Position numbers and translations under genes: made by a program. Below are positions 1-11,787 of a DNA stretch of 64,000 nt, piece by piece (within the stretch, counting starts at the first letter, position 1; each line of letters opens with the position of its first letter). The DNA comes from Eleusine coracana subsp. coracana (taxonomy: Eukaryota; Streptophyta; Magnoliopsida; Poales; Poaceae): assembly GCA_032690845.1 (NCBI GenBank), contig CM064427.1:15325501-15389500 (forward strand). Direction: 5' to 3'. The notes under the pieces are model-generated. The model made no database searches and was not told where the DNA came from. It was given only the letters and a program-made list of their open reading frames with translations.

Positions 1-2461
1 TAATGCACCCAGTAGTTTCATGCGTTTGATGAATGAGGTTTTAAGACCTTTTATTGGCAAATTTGTGGTTGTTTACTTTGATGATATCTTGATTTATAGC
101 AAATCCATGGATGATCATATGATTTATTTGCGTGCTGTTTTTGATGCTTTGCGAGTTGCATGTTTATTTGGTAACCTTGAGAAGTGCACCTTTTGCACAG
201 ATCGAGTCTCTTTTCTTGGCTATGTTATGACTCCACAGGGAATTGAGGTGGATGAGGCGAAGATTGAAGCCATAAAGAGCTGGCCTATACAAAAAACTAT
301 CACACAGGTGAGGAGTTTTCTTGGTCTTGCAGGTTTCTACCGCTGCTTTGTCAAAGATTTCAGCACAATTGCTGCACCATTGCATGAGTTGACAAAGAAG
401 GGCGTTGACTTCCATTTTGGTAAGGTACATCATGAGTCTTTTGATGCTTTGAAGGACAAACTTACACATGCACCATTGCTGCAATTACCCAATTTTGATA
501 AGACTTTTGAGCTTGAATGTGATGCTAGTGGTATAGGCATTGGTGGTGTTTTGATGCAAGATGGTAAACCTGTTGCATACTTTAGTGAGAAAATTACTGG
601 GCCTGTTTTGAATTATTCTACGTATGATAAGGAACTATATGCACTTGTACGTTCTTTACAGACGTGGCGTCATTATTTGTTGCCCAAAGAATTTGTTATT
701 CATTCTGATCATGAATCACTTAAGTATATTCGTTCTCAATGCAATTTGAACCGTAGACATGCTAAATGGGTTGAGTTTATTGAGTCTTTTTCTTATAGTA
801 TTAAACATAAGAAAGGGAAGGATAATGTGATTGCTGATGCTTTATCTAGGCGATATACTTTGTTGTCTCAACTTGATTGTAGAATTTTTGGACTTGAGGC
901 AATTAAAGAACAATATGTTGCTGATGTTGATTTTAAAGATGTATTGCTGCACTGTAAAGAAGGTCGTGCTTGGCACAAATTTGTGTTGAATGATGGATTC
1001 TTGTTTAGAGCTAACCGTCTATGCATTCCAGTTGGTTCCGTTCATCTTTTGTTGTTGCAGGAGACGCATGGAGGTGGATTGATGGTTCATTTTGGTGCTA
1101 AGAAGACAGAGAATATTTTGGCCACACACTTCTTTTGGCCAAGGATGAGGAAAGATGTTGAGCGTTTTGTTGCTCGCTGCAAAACATGTCAAAAAGCTAA
1201 GTCTCGATTGAATCCACATGGTTTATACATGCCACTTCCTGTTCCTTCTATTCCTTGGGCGGATATTTCTATGGACTTTATTTTAGGACTGCCTAGGACT
1301 AAGAGGGGGAGCGACAACATTTTTGTTGTCGTGGATCGTTTTTCCAAGATGGCACACTTTATATCATGTCATAAAACTGATGATGCTAGTTATATTGCTG
1401 ATCATTTTTTCAAAGAAATTGTACGTTTGCATGGTATGCCTTCTACTATTGTTTCAGATCGTGATGCAAAATTCTTGAGTCATTTTTGGTGCACACTTTG
1501 GAATAAGTTGGGTACAAAGTTGTTATTTTCTACAACTTGTCATCCACAAACTGATGGACAAACTGAGGTTATGAACCGCACTTTGGGTACTATGTTGCGA
1601 GCTATTTTGAAGAAAAATTTGAAGCAATGGGAAGAATGTTTACCTCATGTTGAGTTTGCTTATAATCGGGCAACACATTCTACTACCAAGGTAAGTCCAT
1701 TCAAGGTAGTGTATGGTTTTGATCCCCGTACTCCACTTGATATACTTCCTCTACCTATTAATGAGAGAGTTCATTTTGATGCTAAGGAGCGTGCTGAATT
1801 TATTTTGCAAATGCATGAGACCACTAGACTTAGCATTGAAAAGATGAATGAAAAGTATAAAATTGCTGGTAGTAAGGGAAGAAAGGAAGTAAAGCTTGAT
1901 GTAGGAGATTTAGTGTGGTTACACTTAAGGAAGGATAGATTTCCAGAATTGAGAAAGTCTAAACTAATGCCTAGAGCTGATGGTCCATTCAAAATAATAG
2001 AGAAGATTAATGATAATGCATACAAACTTGAGTTGCCTCCCGAGTTCGGGGTTAGTCCTACTTTTAATATTTCAGATTTGAAACCATACTTGGGAGAAGA
2101 GGTTGAGCTCGAGTCGAGGACGACTCCACTTCAAGAGGGGGAGGATGATGAGGACATCACTCCTATGGATATACACAACACTCCTCCAAATCTGGATTTG
2201 CAAGGTCCAATGACTACAGCTCGTGCACGACGACTAAATTTAGAGGTGAGCCCGTTCCTACGTTCTTCGCTATATGTTACTTTTGAGAATGGTTTGCTAC
2301 CTAATGATTATTTTATGATTAGAAACCATGGAGAGGACCAGGAGATGATGGGAGAAGGAGTTGGGAACGTGGAGGACCAGCAAGGGCTTGGAAGCCAAAG
2401 TGGAGGCCCAATCAAAACCGACTTCGAGTCTGTTTCGGGGCCCAGGACCAGTCTGTACTAA
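1..2461 (+). pseudogene. Ty3/gypsy pol, 3' part (RT end, RNase H, integrase), 5' end outside window
   Basis: The frame is open from the window edge and runs about 813 codons from the first Met at 20. Counting from that Met, the RT active site YFDD is at residues 19-22. RNase H follows, with candidate acidic residues D168 (CDAS), D230 (HSD) and D273 (ADALSRR). The integrase zinc finger is H350/H357/C387/C390, and the integrase DDE residues are D419 (SMDF), D480 (VSDRD) and E516 (GQTE). The C-terminus has the GPFKI...AYKLELP segment seen in plant gypsy polyproteins; I see no clear chromodomain. The ORF itself is undamaged, so this is a young copy whose 5' half lies outside the window. It is labelled a pseudogene only because the visible copy is partial. 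Function: reverse transcription and integration of the element. Confidence 0.93.
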
Positions 2462-3067
2462 AACAGTCACCCAGAACGCATACGGACTCAGATTTGGACG
2501 TTCTACATATGCACGGAAAGATAAGGAGAAGACCTTTCCAATGCCGCCAGCCTAATGTCAAAATTCATCTGGAGTCATCAGAAATCGTCAAAACAAGAGA
2601 GAGTCCAGAATCTGTGTCGGTGTTGCGTCGCCTATTTTTGGTCTTTGGGCTTTGTATCTAGTTGAGCCTAATTAGGGGTGCATCCAGAGGGTCTTGCACG
2701 ACCCTAGGGTCTTTAGATACAGCCGCCGCCGCACCATTAGGGTTCGGGTTTTGCTTAGATCAATTCTGTTCATAAATAGTTTCGCCGTTCATCGGTTTAT
2801 GAGACCCCAACTTCGAGAGTTTAATCATACATCTGCAATTGTGTTGCAATCTTCGTTGTTCTTGCTTGTGTTCTTGATTCGCGGGCAGGGATTAGCCTTC
2901 TCGGTGAGGTCAATCGTCTTTTGGACGGTTGATAACCAGAGGAGACATCGTGCTACGATTGCGGGGTTTAGAACATGCTGTTCTGAAGCCGGATCGATTT
3001 GTGTGTCGCCTCCGACCAAATCAACTTACCAAGAACCTTTCGGAAGATCGAGAACCCTTGTTCACAT
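2462..3067 (+). mobile_element. 3' untranslated region and 3' LTR of the gypsy element
   Basis: Non-coding DNA after the pol stop. A purine-rich stretch lies inside the end of the ORF (about 2330-2370) and could serve as polypurine tract. The stretch ends with an LTR-like tail (...AACCCTTGTTCACATCAC). The LTR start cannot be fixed because no second LTR is in the window. ORFs across this stretch lack any recognisable domain. Confidence 0.55.
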
Positions 3068-3143
3068 CACATGCAATCCCCAGATTCCCGCATTTCAACT
3101 CAAACACCGAATCAAGCAAAGTCAATTACTCATCACATATTTT
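3068..3143 (-). mobile_element. Copia LTR fragment (same family as elements A, C, D, E)
   Basis: This stretch matches the end of the copia LTR at 32845-32930 nearly base for base (CATGCAATCCCCAGATTCCC, then CATTTCAACTCAAACACC and TACTCATCACATATT). It abuts the gypsy LTR tail on the left and the (TA)n tract on the right. It is either a rearrangement junction or a remnant of an almost completely deleted copia copy. Confidence 0.75.
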
Positions 3144-3144
3144 C

Positions 3145-3145
<1 letters not shown>

Positions 3146-3209
<64 letters not shown>
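3146..3209. repeat. (TA)n microsatellite
   Basis: Nearly pure TA dinucleotide run followed by (TATG)n. It marks the left outer border of the large MULE block; a similar tract marks the right border at 20216-20257. Confidence 0.97.
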
Positions 3210-3221
<12 letters not shown>

Positions 3222-3237
3222 ATATGCCGCACTGCAC

Positions 3238-3265
3238 GTTGAATAATATTTTAGCATGCCGGTCG
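3238..3265 (+). repeat. Possible degenerate left terminal inverted repeat of the MULE
   Basis: The sequence TTGAATAATATTTTAGC followed by CCGGTCG resembles the reverse complement of 20148-20175 (CTGAATATTATTCAGC followed by CCGGTCG), at about 80% identity over a short span. Similarity further inward is only compositional. Confidence 0.3.
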
Positions 3266-3360
3266 CTGCATGCACCATCTAGTCGCACCAGACCGATTCA
3301 GTAGCCATCCAATCATTGCGACCCACCGTCGACCCGGGCGCCCACCCGCACGCCACGTGC

Positions 3361-3725
3361 TGGCCCTGCCAGTATCGGCGTGTTCTTTCCGTGCGATTCC
3401 CTAGTCCCCACCACCATCGAACCCTCTCTCCACGTGCAAAAAATGACACGCAATTAAATATCGTGTTATTATAAACTCACCAGTACGAAATATTGCAGAC
3501 ACATACTACCATGTCCATATATGTTATCGTATATGTACTACCTGGCCCTACCAGTATCGGTGTGTTCTTTCCGCGCGATTCCCTAGTCCCCACCACCATC
3601 AAACCCTATCCACGTGCAAAAAACGACACACAATTTAATAACCATGTTATTATAAAGTCACCAGTATGAAATACCACACACACATACTTCCATGTCCATA
3701 TATGTTATCGTATATATACTACCTG
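3361..3725. repeat. Direct tandem duplication, two copies, period about 182 bp
   Basis: Copy 1 (3361-3542) and copy 2 (3543-3725) share start (TGGCCCTRCCAGTATCGG), middle (CCCTAGTCCCCACCACCATC) and end (CATGTCCATATATGTTATCG) with scattered substitutions. Each copy ends in the motif GTATATRTACTACC, so the duplication also doubled the motif. Confidence 0.9.
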
Positions 3726-4577
3726 TATTACCAATTACCACATGCACACTCATATTATTACCCTGTAAAAAGCAAAACGCAATTTATTATCATCATCAGA
3801 AACAAACCAATCATCACGTTTTGATGTTCACCACTAATTCATGGTCAATTTATTACCATCATCAAAAACCCACATTCATTACGCATTAATGTTCAGCACT
3901 AATTACATGTCAACTTATTACCATCATCAAAAACCTACCACTCATTACGTGTCAATTTTATTACCACCATCTCCTAAGAATGAATAACCATAACCAAAAT
4001 ACCATTCAAATTAATGATCGTACATGAACCACCTTTTCTGTTCTACAAATAGTACATTATATCTACTTCTTTTATATCTTTGTACTGTCGTACATATACC
4101 AGTCTTCATCTTCTTTTGTTAGTATATAGTTTCCATACTGTATACTATATTTGTATCACATATATACAGTATATGTACTACTTCCTAACATCTCGTGTTA
4201 GAGGAATTGATTTAGAATTTTTGAATTTGTTCACAAGGGTTGAGACGACGACATTGTTTCCTACCCACTAACCGAATCTTGCGCCTTTTCCTGCGGCAGA
4301 AGAGGGACCCACCTCGCCGTCGGTTTGTCCCAATCCATCCCGCTTCCTGTAACTCTGCCACCACCACCCCTCCTCATTTGCGCCCATGACCTCTCCTCAT
4401 TCCATTCTCGTAACGCACCCGCCTCCTCCTCCGGCAAATGCATTCCGCACCCCACATCCGCAGATCTGCACCACTACTCAAACAATGTCATCTTCTCTTC
4501 TCCATCGCGTCTGCTTGGCTCTCGTCCTCCTCCTGTGGTTCAGCGACCGAGAGGGCTAAAGCTTTGCAGTTGCAGAC
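3726..4577 (+). other. Non-coding 5' region of the DUF1985/Ulp1 gene
   Basis: AT-rich to about 4260, with ATTACCATCATCA-type repeats (3784-3980) and several copies of the GTATATATACTAC motif family. It becomes GC- and CT-rich from 4260 to 4560, a composition common for plant 5' leaders. No convincing ORF and no clear TATA box at a fixed distance. This is the likely promoter and leader of the gene starting at 4578. Confidence 0.5.
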
Positions 4578-5414
4578 ATGTCTTCTGACCCAGGCAAATC
4601 AAAGGTTTGTTCAGAGTCTCCTGTTTGTTTTTTACACTCTTCTGCCAAAGTAAATTTTTGTCATTCCTTCCGTTTTCCTACATTTGATACCCCTCAAGTA
4701 TTTAAGGTTGATAGATCTACTATTCCCTCTCCAATCCCCCTTCCATTTCGTGTTTTCTTTTGTTTTCTAGAGGTTGAGAAGGGTGCAATACGTCCCCGAT
4801 CGCACCACCAAGCTTATATTTGCAAGCAGCCAAGAAGCCATGGTGCTCTCGATTGGTCATGAACCATCCGTCCCTATTACAGATTCACAGATACTAAGTG
4901 CTGCTGTTTCACAACAAATTGGGCAGGAATCAGATGAAGAGGAGTTGCAGCAGAGTCCAGGAAGTCATGCGTCTCCCACTGCCAGAAGGAGGAATGTTCT
5001 TGCGTTGAGGAAGAAGAGACGGAGAGATGCGGATCCGGTCAGAGATCATCCAACAAAGCGACAGCAGCCATCAAGTCGTGGTAGTAGATCGTCGACGGTG
5101 CCACCCACACGGACTGCCGCGACATTGATCAAGTAATCTCCTTTTCCCGCCCAACTTCCAATCACCATTATTGCATCGTAGTAATGTTCCTTATACCATA
5201 AGTTAAATTTTACTAGTATATGTATGCTTTGATTATATTATAAACTATTCACCGCCGCACATGATAGTTGTAGTATATGAATATTTTAATTGCTACTCCG
5301 TCAAGTTTGTACACATACATTTAACTAAATTTGTGCATATGATTTTTGGTAGTATAAAGTTCTTATCATGGTATATATACCACTTATAGTGTATAATCAA
5401 AATCCAGAGGCAAA

Positions 5415-5886
5415 CTAGATAAATTTTAAGTAGTACATATACGACTTTGCCTATCGATTATATTATGGTATATATACCACCGGAGTATTTTAATCACACT
5501 GTAGCATGTATCTATTTTACTGATAGTATATGAATTCTATATGCAATTTTAAGTTAATATTCCATGCCAAACAATATAGTTATAGTATACTATTTTTGTA
5601 TTCAATTGTTGTCAGTATACTCCTTCCATGTTAGTACATATACCACCACACTAGATAAGTTTTAAGTAGTATATATACGCCTTTGCCTGTTGATTATGTT
5701 ATGGTATATATACCACCGCAGTATTTCAGTCACACTGTAGCATGTATCTATTTTACTAATAGTATATGAATTCTATACGCTATTTTAAGTTAATACTCCA
5801 TGCCAAAAAATATAGTTATAGTATACTGTTTTTGTATACAATTGTTGTCAGTATACTCCTTCCATATTAGTACATATACCATCAAT
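5415..5886. repeat. Direct tandem duplication in intron, two copies, period about 236 bp
   Basis: Copy 1 (5415-5650) and copy 2 (5651-5886) both run from CTAGATAARTTTTAAGTAGT through CACTGTAGCATGTATC to TAGTACATATACCA. They lie in the intron between exon 2 and the DUF1985-like exon, and each carries several GTAGTATATATAC-type motifs. Confidence 0.92.
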
Positions 5887-6029
5887 CTAATTTGAATGCA
5901 TATGATACTAGTCTTCACCCTTTATTTGTACATTTATTACTCAATAGTATATATACTCCTATTGCGACAAAATTAAATTTCAGAGCCTCATCAATACTAC
6001 TCTTTTTTTAATGTCATTGTATATAATTG

Positions 6030-6140
6030 AAATCTACACTACATTTTTTTGCATACAGTCATTCATAGATGGTACATATACCACTGATAGTATATAATCA
6101 AAATCTACACTACATTTTTTTGCATACAGTCATTTGTAGT
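6030..6140. repeat. Short tandem duplication, period about 71 bp
   Basis: The string AATCTACACTACATTTTTTT plus GCATACAGTCATT occurs at 6031 and again near 6102, with a GTACATATACCAC motif between them. Intronic. Confidence 0.85.
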
Positions 6141-9100
6141 ATACGTCTTCTACTATAGTGTATATACAATTGATAGTATATTGCATAGAACATAGTATGT
6201 ATATATACCGCTAATAGTATATTGAGTAGTATATATACGACATATTCATATTGTAGGTTGATTATTCAACTGTATATATACTCCTATACAGGACCACAAA
6301 TATTATGTTTTCACCTGAATACCATTTTATTTTTGAAATGTACTACAGGTTTGAGATTTTTCCCATTTTAATTTTGATAGGAATCTGACGATGAAGAGGA
6401 TGGGCCTGCCGATAAGGGGAAGGCCAACGTCCCTTGCATCCCTAAAAAGGTTCATGAGACTATCCAAAAGTTATCTAGGGAGCAGCGTACTGAACTTGAG
6501 AAGCTGGGTTGGAAAGATTTCTTGAAATTTCGCACTGATGCTCTAGAATGCTGAGAAATTCTAGTATGGCTGATGAATCGTATAGATGCTGAAGCAATGT
6601 GCATCCCACTTGATGATGGCAGGAAGATTTACATGAAACCAATCGACCCTAAGACCGTATTTGGCCTACCTTGTGGATGTGTTGAGTTGAAACCGTACAC
6701 TGCGAAGAAGCAATCTCAAGAACTCGCCAAGATGAGGAGCTTACTGCACGTGACATCCAAAGTAATTGTTGAGAGATGTCTGGTCGAAATAGCCGACAAG
6801 CGAAATGATGAACTAAGCCTCAGATGTTTCTTTATGATCATCTCTGCCAAACTGTTGTTCTGTCAACCAAAGTTCCACATTGGAATGGAGGATATTTGCT
6901 TCTCTCGGGATTATCAAACACTTGGTCAGACCGACATTTGCGGAGCTGTTTTCCGTCAGCTCCAAAACAACATAAGGGATTGGCAGAGGTCCAACAGCAC
7001 AAACAAAAGCCTGTCAGGATGCTCTCTATTTTTAATGGAAAGTTATATAGTTATGAAGCTCTCTGTTGGACAGAAGATGGTATCATTTTAGGACATATAC
7101 TCGTTGCATATGTGATCAGTACATATACTACAGATTAATGTGCAACATTTATATACTATTTGACCCAGTTATTATAATTAGTTCAATGTTAGTGTCCATG
7201 AACACCCTATAGTATATATACTACTCGTTCCATCATACCACCTCAGTGGTAGTATACAACTATTGATAGTATGCAATTTTCCAGCTCTCCATTTCATAGT
7301 ACATGATTTCTTTGTAGTGGATATCCTATATGCATAATGGCACTACATATACTATTCAACCATGTGCATAGTTTATATACTGTTTGACCCTTTACCTTTT
7401 TACCCTTGCAATGTCAGTGTCGAGTTGTACCCGAGAGTACACATATGATTGTTTGCCGCATATAACTTCAAGAGCAGGATATAACTTGTGATAATATTCT
7501 GCTTATCGGATAGTATGTAGTTTTTGAGCAGTATAGTAATCATTTATATATTGTGGTAGATATTCTACCTGGATCACCTGGTGCATCATAGTACATCTAA
7601 AAAATCCTGGATGCTACCTTGCTCTGCATATTACACCAAGACCATAGTGAGAGAGATCGTCAATGATGCTAAGAATAAAAACTCAGAAGGCAAACTGTTC
7701 TTTACTAGCCTCCAGATGGCACTTGATTTAATGTTATTTAACCTATATTGTTTGGGTTGTTTATTTGTTATAACAATAACCACATTACCACATTCTAGAT
7801 CAAGAGAACATCTGATACTCCCTATGTTAGGGAATCCGAGGAAGAACAAAAATGTGATGATGATCCTAAGGGTAATGATGTCCCTTTGAGCGAGGGAGAC
7901 CCTAATGCTGGAACTGCTGAAGTGGATGGTTGTGGTGTTGCTATTGACCTCCCTCGGCCTTGTTAAATGCTTGAACCAAAGCTACGATCTCTCCATCCTA
8001 GTGTTCAAGAAGAGGTCCAAGCTGAGCTTCGGAAGTACGATGATGACATACGTCATGAGAATAGAAAGATTGCTGCAGCGTAAAGAGCAATAAAGAAGAA
8101 ACAAATTGAGTTGGTTGACAAGATTGGGAAGCTTTTGGAGATGCACGCCCAACGTGCCTTGGCCCCTGATCCATCCAACCCTGACTCTGAAACGGAGGAA
8201 TCAGATGATTCATGTTAGTGCATCCAGGCTTTTACACACTTTTTATGGCTTGAAAATTTTGATAACCTAATTATTTTATTTTCTTATTTTCCCTGCCACA
8301 GCCAACCATGCAGAATACCAGACCAAAGAGTTACCCCACAATGAATCCATCAGTCAACAACCCTATGCTAGTGTATATAGTAAGTGTTCATATACTCATC
8401 TGATCAATACGTACAACAGTATATTACACGTCGAGGCAATACACTATAGATTGCATAGTCAAGTAGTATATCTACTCATTGACTTAATAATACATATACT
8501 ACATATTGTAATTACTATTAATAAAACTGCACGTCCATAAAGAACACCTATATGTATGTAAAACGCAGTGAGTGTATATATACTTCCCCATACAGAACAT
8601 AGCATTATATGAAAAGGCATTAGTCAACAGCACTCTGCAAGTGTTCATATACTACTCTCTTCTATACACAATAATATATTGCACATCGAAGTGTTCTATT
8701 ATAGATTGGATCACCAAGTAGTATACGTACTAGTCAATCAAATTGTACACATACTAGATGTTTGTCAATAGTCAATAGTAGTATATGTACAGACATTAGT
8801 CAACAGTCCCCCACAATTATTCATATCCTTCTGAATTAATACGTGTGAAATTAATATACCACTTGCTTCGTTGACTATTTTCTTCATTATACCACTTGCT
8901 TTTTTTAAGCCACTGGAGGTCCTACTGTCCAAGTTGAGCATGACACAAGGAAGGATGACAACACTGTAGTCCATAGTGATCAAGTTGATGAAGGCAACAA
9001 AAATGACAAAGTGCTTAATGACATTCCTCCTGAAGGTGACAAAGGTAGGTATCTAAACATAATATAAATATACATGGACTTTGTGTCAGTTATTTTAAAA

Positions 9101-11019
9101 TGATAGCTGCATATTTTTTTTTCCAGTTGACGGCCAGTATAGAGTAGTATCCCTTGACCCTTCCACTCTGAATCCAATTGCACATTTGTCTGATAATGTC
9201 ACCTCTGAACTGGAAAATTTTGAGAGGGGTCTTGTCCCTCGAAAGAAGTGTTCTGAAAAGGTTTTTGTGCCTGATTGTGATAATGCCCACCATGGCTAGA
9301 TGTTGGTTCTTTTGTTTCCAAAAATGTACACAAAGTCCTGGTGCAGAGGTACATGAGAACAAGCCCTGGTGCAGAGGTGTCATTAAAGCTCTGCAAGATG
9401 TTATGTGATCCCCATTTAGCTTATAAAAAGTTAGTGCATTATTCATCGCATTCTGATATACATTACCCTTTCTTTACTCTCGATGATAAATAGCAATCCA
9501 ATGTTTTTTGTCCTCGTAGTGTGACCTTGTTGAGTTACCCTATGGCCAACATAGATGGAGACTGTATCATGAGGTCATTTGCAGGTTGCCAAGAAACTGA
9601 CAATTCAGTGATGGAAGCTTTCGTTAATTGCATATGGGATGACGACAAGAAGTACCGGCCTAAACTTGTGAAGGAAAGACTGATTCCGCATCCTCAGCTT
9701 GTGGTTCATTACTTGATTTTACACATATACCACTATCTTGTAGTATATTCTAGGTGTATACTAATTGTATTTGCACCATCCTATTTTTCAAACACCAGGT
9801 CTGTGCCAATGTGGAGAACTCGGATCCCCAGCACAATCCCGACCTTATTTTCTCTGAAGAAAGCTTGGACTTTGCTTATGAAATGTATCTGACCAATGAT
9901 ATCGCATGGAGATTCATCAAACTGGTAAGGTCCACAATTAGTACATGTATCCATGCTAATAATATATATACTCATAGAGGTATACTACCACTTTACGCTA
10001 AGAGTATATGTAATTTTTTCCCATGATAGTATTAATACTCATCTTCACATATCGTTAGTTTTCTAATCATACCCGGACACTGCTATTCTTCTGTTATGTT
10101 GGTAGTACATATACAATGTTTCTGATTTTGTATGAGATATGTTGCATATTCTTATCCTTGTCATGGACCGTGGTCATTATTCTTTATATGCTGTCAACTT
10201 TGAGGCCAACCGTGTTAATGTACTTGATACACTTGACTATGACAATGCTGGGACAACTTGGCTATACCGGCACGGTGATTCTGGTGCTACTGTTATTACG
10301 TGTCTCAACACCTTGCTGCAAAAGAAGTCCAAGGGGGCACTCAAAAAGTTCGGCAATTTCAGGCTTACCAAATTCAGCTGTCCCACTATGGTTCGCCCAA
10401 ACGATTGCACATTCCTTACAATGAAATATGTTGAGCATTACACTAGGGTAGCTGGATGCATGGATGATGTTGTCAATCCGGTATGTTTTCTTTGATTTTA
10501 AATCCACATCTTATTATTTAAATATAGTACCACCTAACCAAGTCGTATATGATCAGTGTTTGACTCAATATCCTATTTTTCCCTAAATTGTAGGAGAAAA
10601 ATGCTGAGCTTCGAGTGGAGTATTTATACTACCTGTTGTTCCATCCCATGAACAAAGTGCAGCTCCCGGCGGACATTGCATGTTACCGAATTACCGGCTG
10701 CCCATACTAGATGCAAATTGTCACTTTGCATAGTTTTTTGGAAACTCTCCATGATAGACATCAACTTGTAGTTGCTTTTTGATACTCATGGTGATTGTTT
10801 GACTTCTTTCAAAAGACTGCCCATGGTTATGCACGATACATCCCTTGTATGTAGTATGTGTATTCCTGTATGAAGTAAGCGCAATCACTACAGACACTAT
10901 ACTTTTATGGTGTATATATTAGGAACCACTATCAATGCTACATCACAGTGTAGTATATATACCATCCTGAATGTCTCATGTCCTTGACAATTGCCATATT
11001 TCATACAACTTTTCACAGT

Positions 11020-11287
11020 GCTCGAATCAGACTCCAGATGTTGCTTACAACATGGATCCCCAATGTGCACTGTATTATATATAGTCATGCGCAGCTGCTA
11101 TATATATATATACTACCACTACTGTAGATATTTTCCTTTTATTCGGATTACATATATCCAACCGTCGTTGGAGATATATCACCGCTGCATATACAACCAT
11201 TGTGTATACAACATATAGTAGTAGTATACACTGCTCGAATCTCACGCCAGATGTTGTTTTAAAGCACGGAGCCCCAATCTATGATGT

Positions 11288-11336
<49 letters not shown>

Positions 11337-11480
11337 CATTCTGAGTTGTTCTATATTTATACTAGCACTACCGCAGCTCCACTCCCTTTCATCTCACAAC
11401 TGCATATATCCCAGCGCAGTTGGAGATATACAAGTATTGCTTACACCACTATTATGTATACAACTATCAGTAGTAGTATA
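11020..11480. repeat. Direct duplication, period about 213 bp
   Basis: The two copies share GCTCGAATC, CCAGATGTTG, a segment with GTTGGAGATATA, and the end GTAGTAGTATACA. A partial third unit starts near 11487 (ACTAGATGCTGTTG). Confidence 0.8.
11290..11334. repeat. (TA)n microsatellite
   Basis: Pure TA run of about 45 bp inside the second copy of the intergenic duplication. Confidence 0.97.
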
Positions 11481-11707
11481 CAATCACCGTACTAGATGCT
11501 GTTGTTTTTACAAAGTAATATATATACAACCAGTTTTGAATACAATGAAGTTACTCATATAGTACATATACTATAACATGTAACAGAAGCAGTGTCCTTT
11601 TCCTAACGGTTCTGTTGCAGTGTCCTTTTCCTAACGGTTCTGTTATTGTCTTAGACAAGACTATGCCATGATTGGGTTTTTGTCCGGTAGCCCCGACACA
11701 CGCAGCT

Positions 11708-11715
11708 TTATAAGT
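11708..11715 (+). promoter_or_regulatory. TATA-like box of the MULE transposase gene
   Basis: TTTATAAG, about 75 bp upstream of the chosen ATG at 11788 (context AAAGGCATGG, good for plant initiation). An ATG at 11668 in the same frame lies upstream of this box and is therefore disfavoured as the start. Confidence 0.45.
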
Positions 11716-11787
11716 AGTTATGTGTGCTGCATCCTATTTGTAGCTGTCCATTCGTCCTATGTTGTCTCAACAGAGGCAACAAAAGGC

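Larger units (their letters stand above)
4578..10710 (+). pseudogene. MULE-borne gene: DUF1985/VANC-like N-terminal region, linker, C-terminal Ulp1 (C48) cysteine protease
   Basis: The start ATG at 4578 opens a 9-codon exon (4578-4604) with a clean GT donor. Exon 2 (4771-5132) joins in phase and encodes a basic, NLS-like segment (RKKRRRD). From 6381 a helical region (EQRTELEKLGWKDFLKFRTD, then LMNRIDAEAMCI, VFGLPCGC and SLRCFFMIISAKLLF) resembles the DUF1985-type domain of ULP1-carrying MULE proteins. A charged linker follows (about 7580-9060). The Ulp1 domain is in exons 9521-9700, 9799-9924, 10139-10480 and 10594-10710. The last two join in phase; the phase from 9924 into 10139 does not match. 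Candidate triad: His at 10175 (GHYSLYAV), Asp at 10226 (NVLD) and Cys at 10406 (NDCT). The usual Gln before Cys is not evident, and DCG reads DCT. In-frame stops at 6552 (TGA), 7964 and 8081 (TAA) and 9297 (TAG) mark this copy as decayed. Ulp1-family proteases cleave SUMO-like conjugates; their role in MULEs is unknown. Confidence 0.75.
10711..11787 (+). other. Intergenic region between Ulp1 gene and transposase, with internal duplications
   Basis: About 1.08 kb separates the Ulp1 stop from the transposase ATG. It holds a roughly 213-bp direct duplication (from about 11020 and from about 11233, each starting GCTCGAATC and reaching GTAGTAGTATACA), a (TA)n tract at 11290-11334, and a 28-bp tandem duplication (CAGTGTCCTTTTCCTAACGG) near 11587-11644. 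A TATA-like TTTATAAG lies at 11708-11715, suitably placed for transcription toward the ATG at 11788. Confidence 0.7.

Noticed and set aside
2694..3304. ORFs ending in long YIYIYI tails
   Set aside because: They run through the (TA)n tract. The repeating Tyr-Ile codons come from the microsatellite, and the upstream part is LTR sequence.
4261..4588. Short Pro/Ser-rich ORFs upstream of the Ulp1 gene
   Set aside because: They lie in the CT-rich leader, have no domain, and end before the well-supported exon at 4578-4604.
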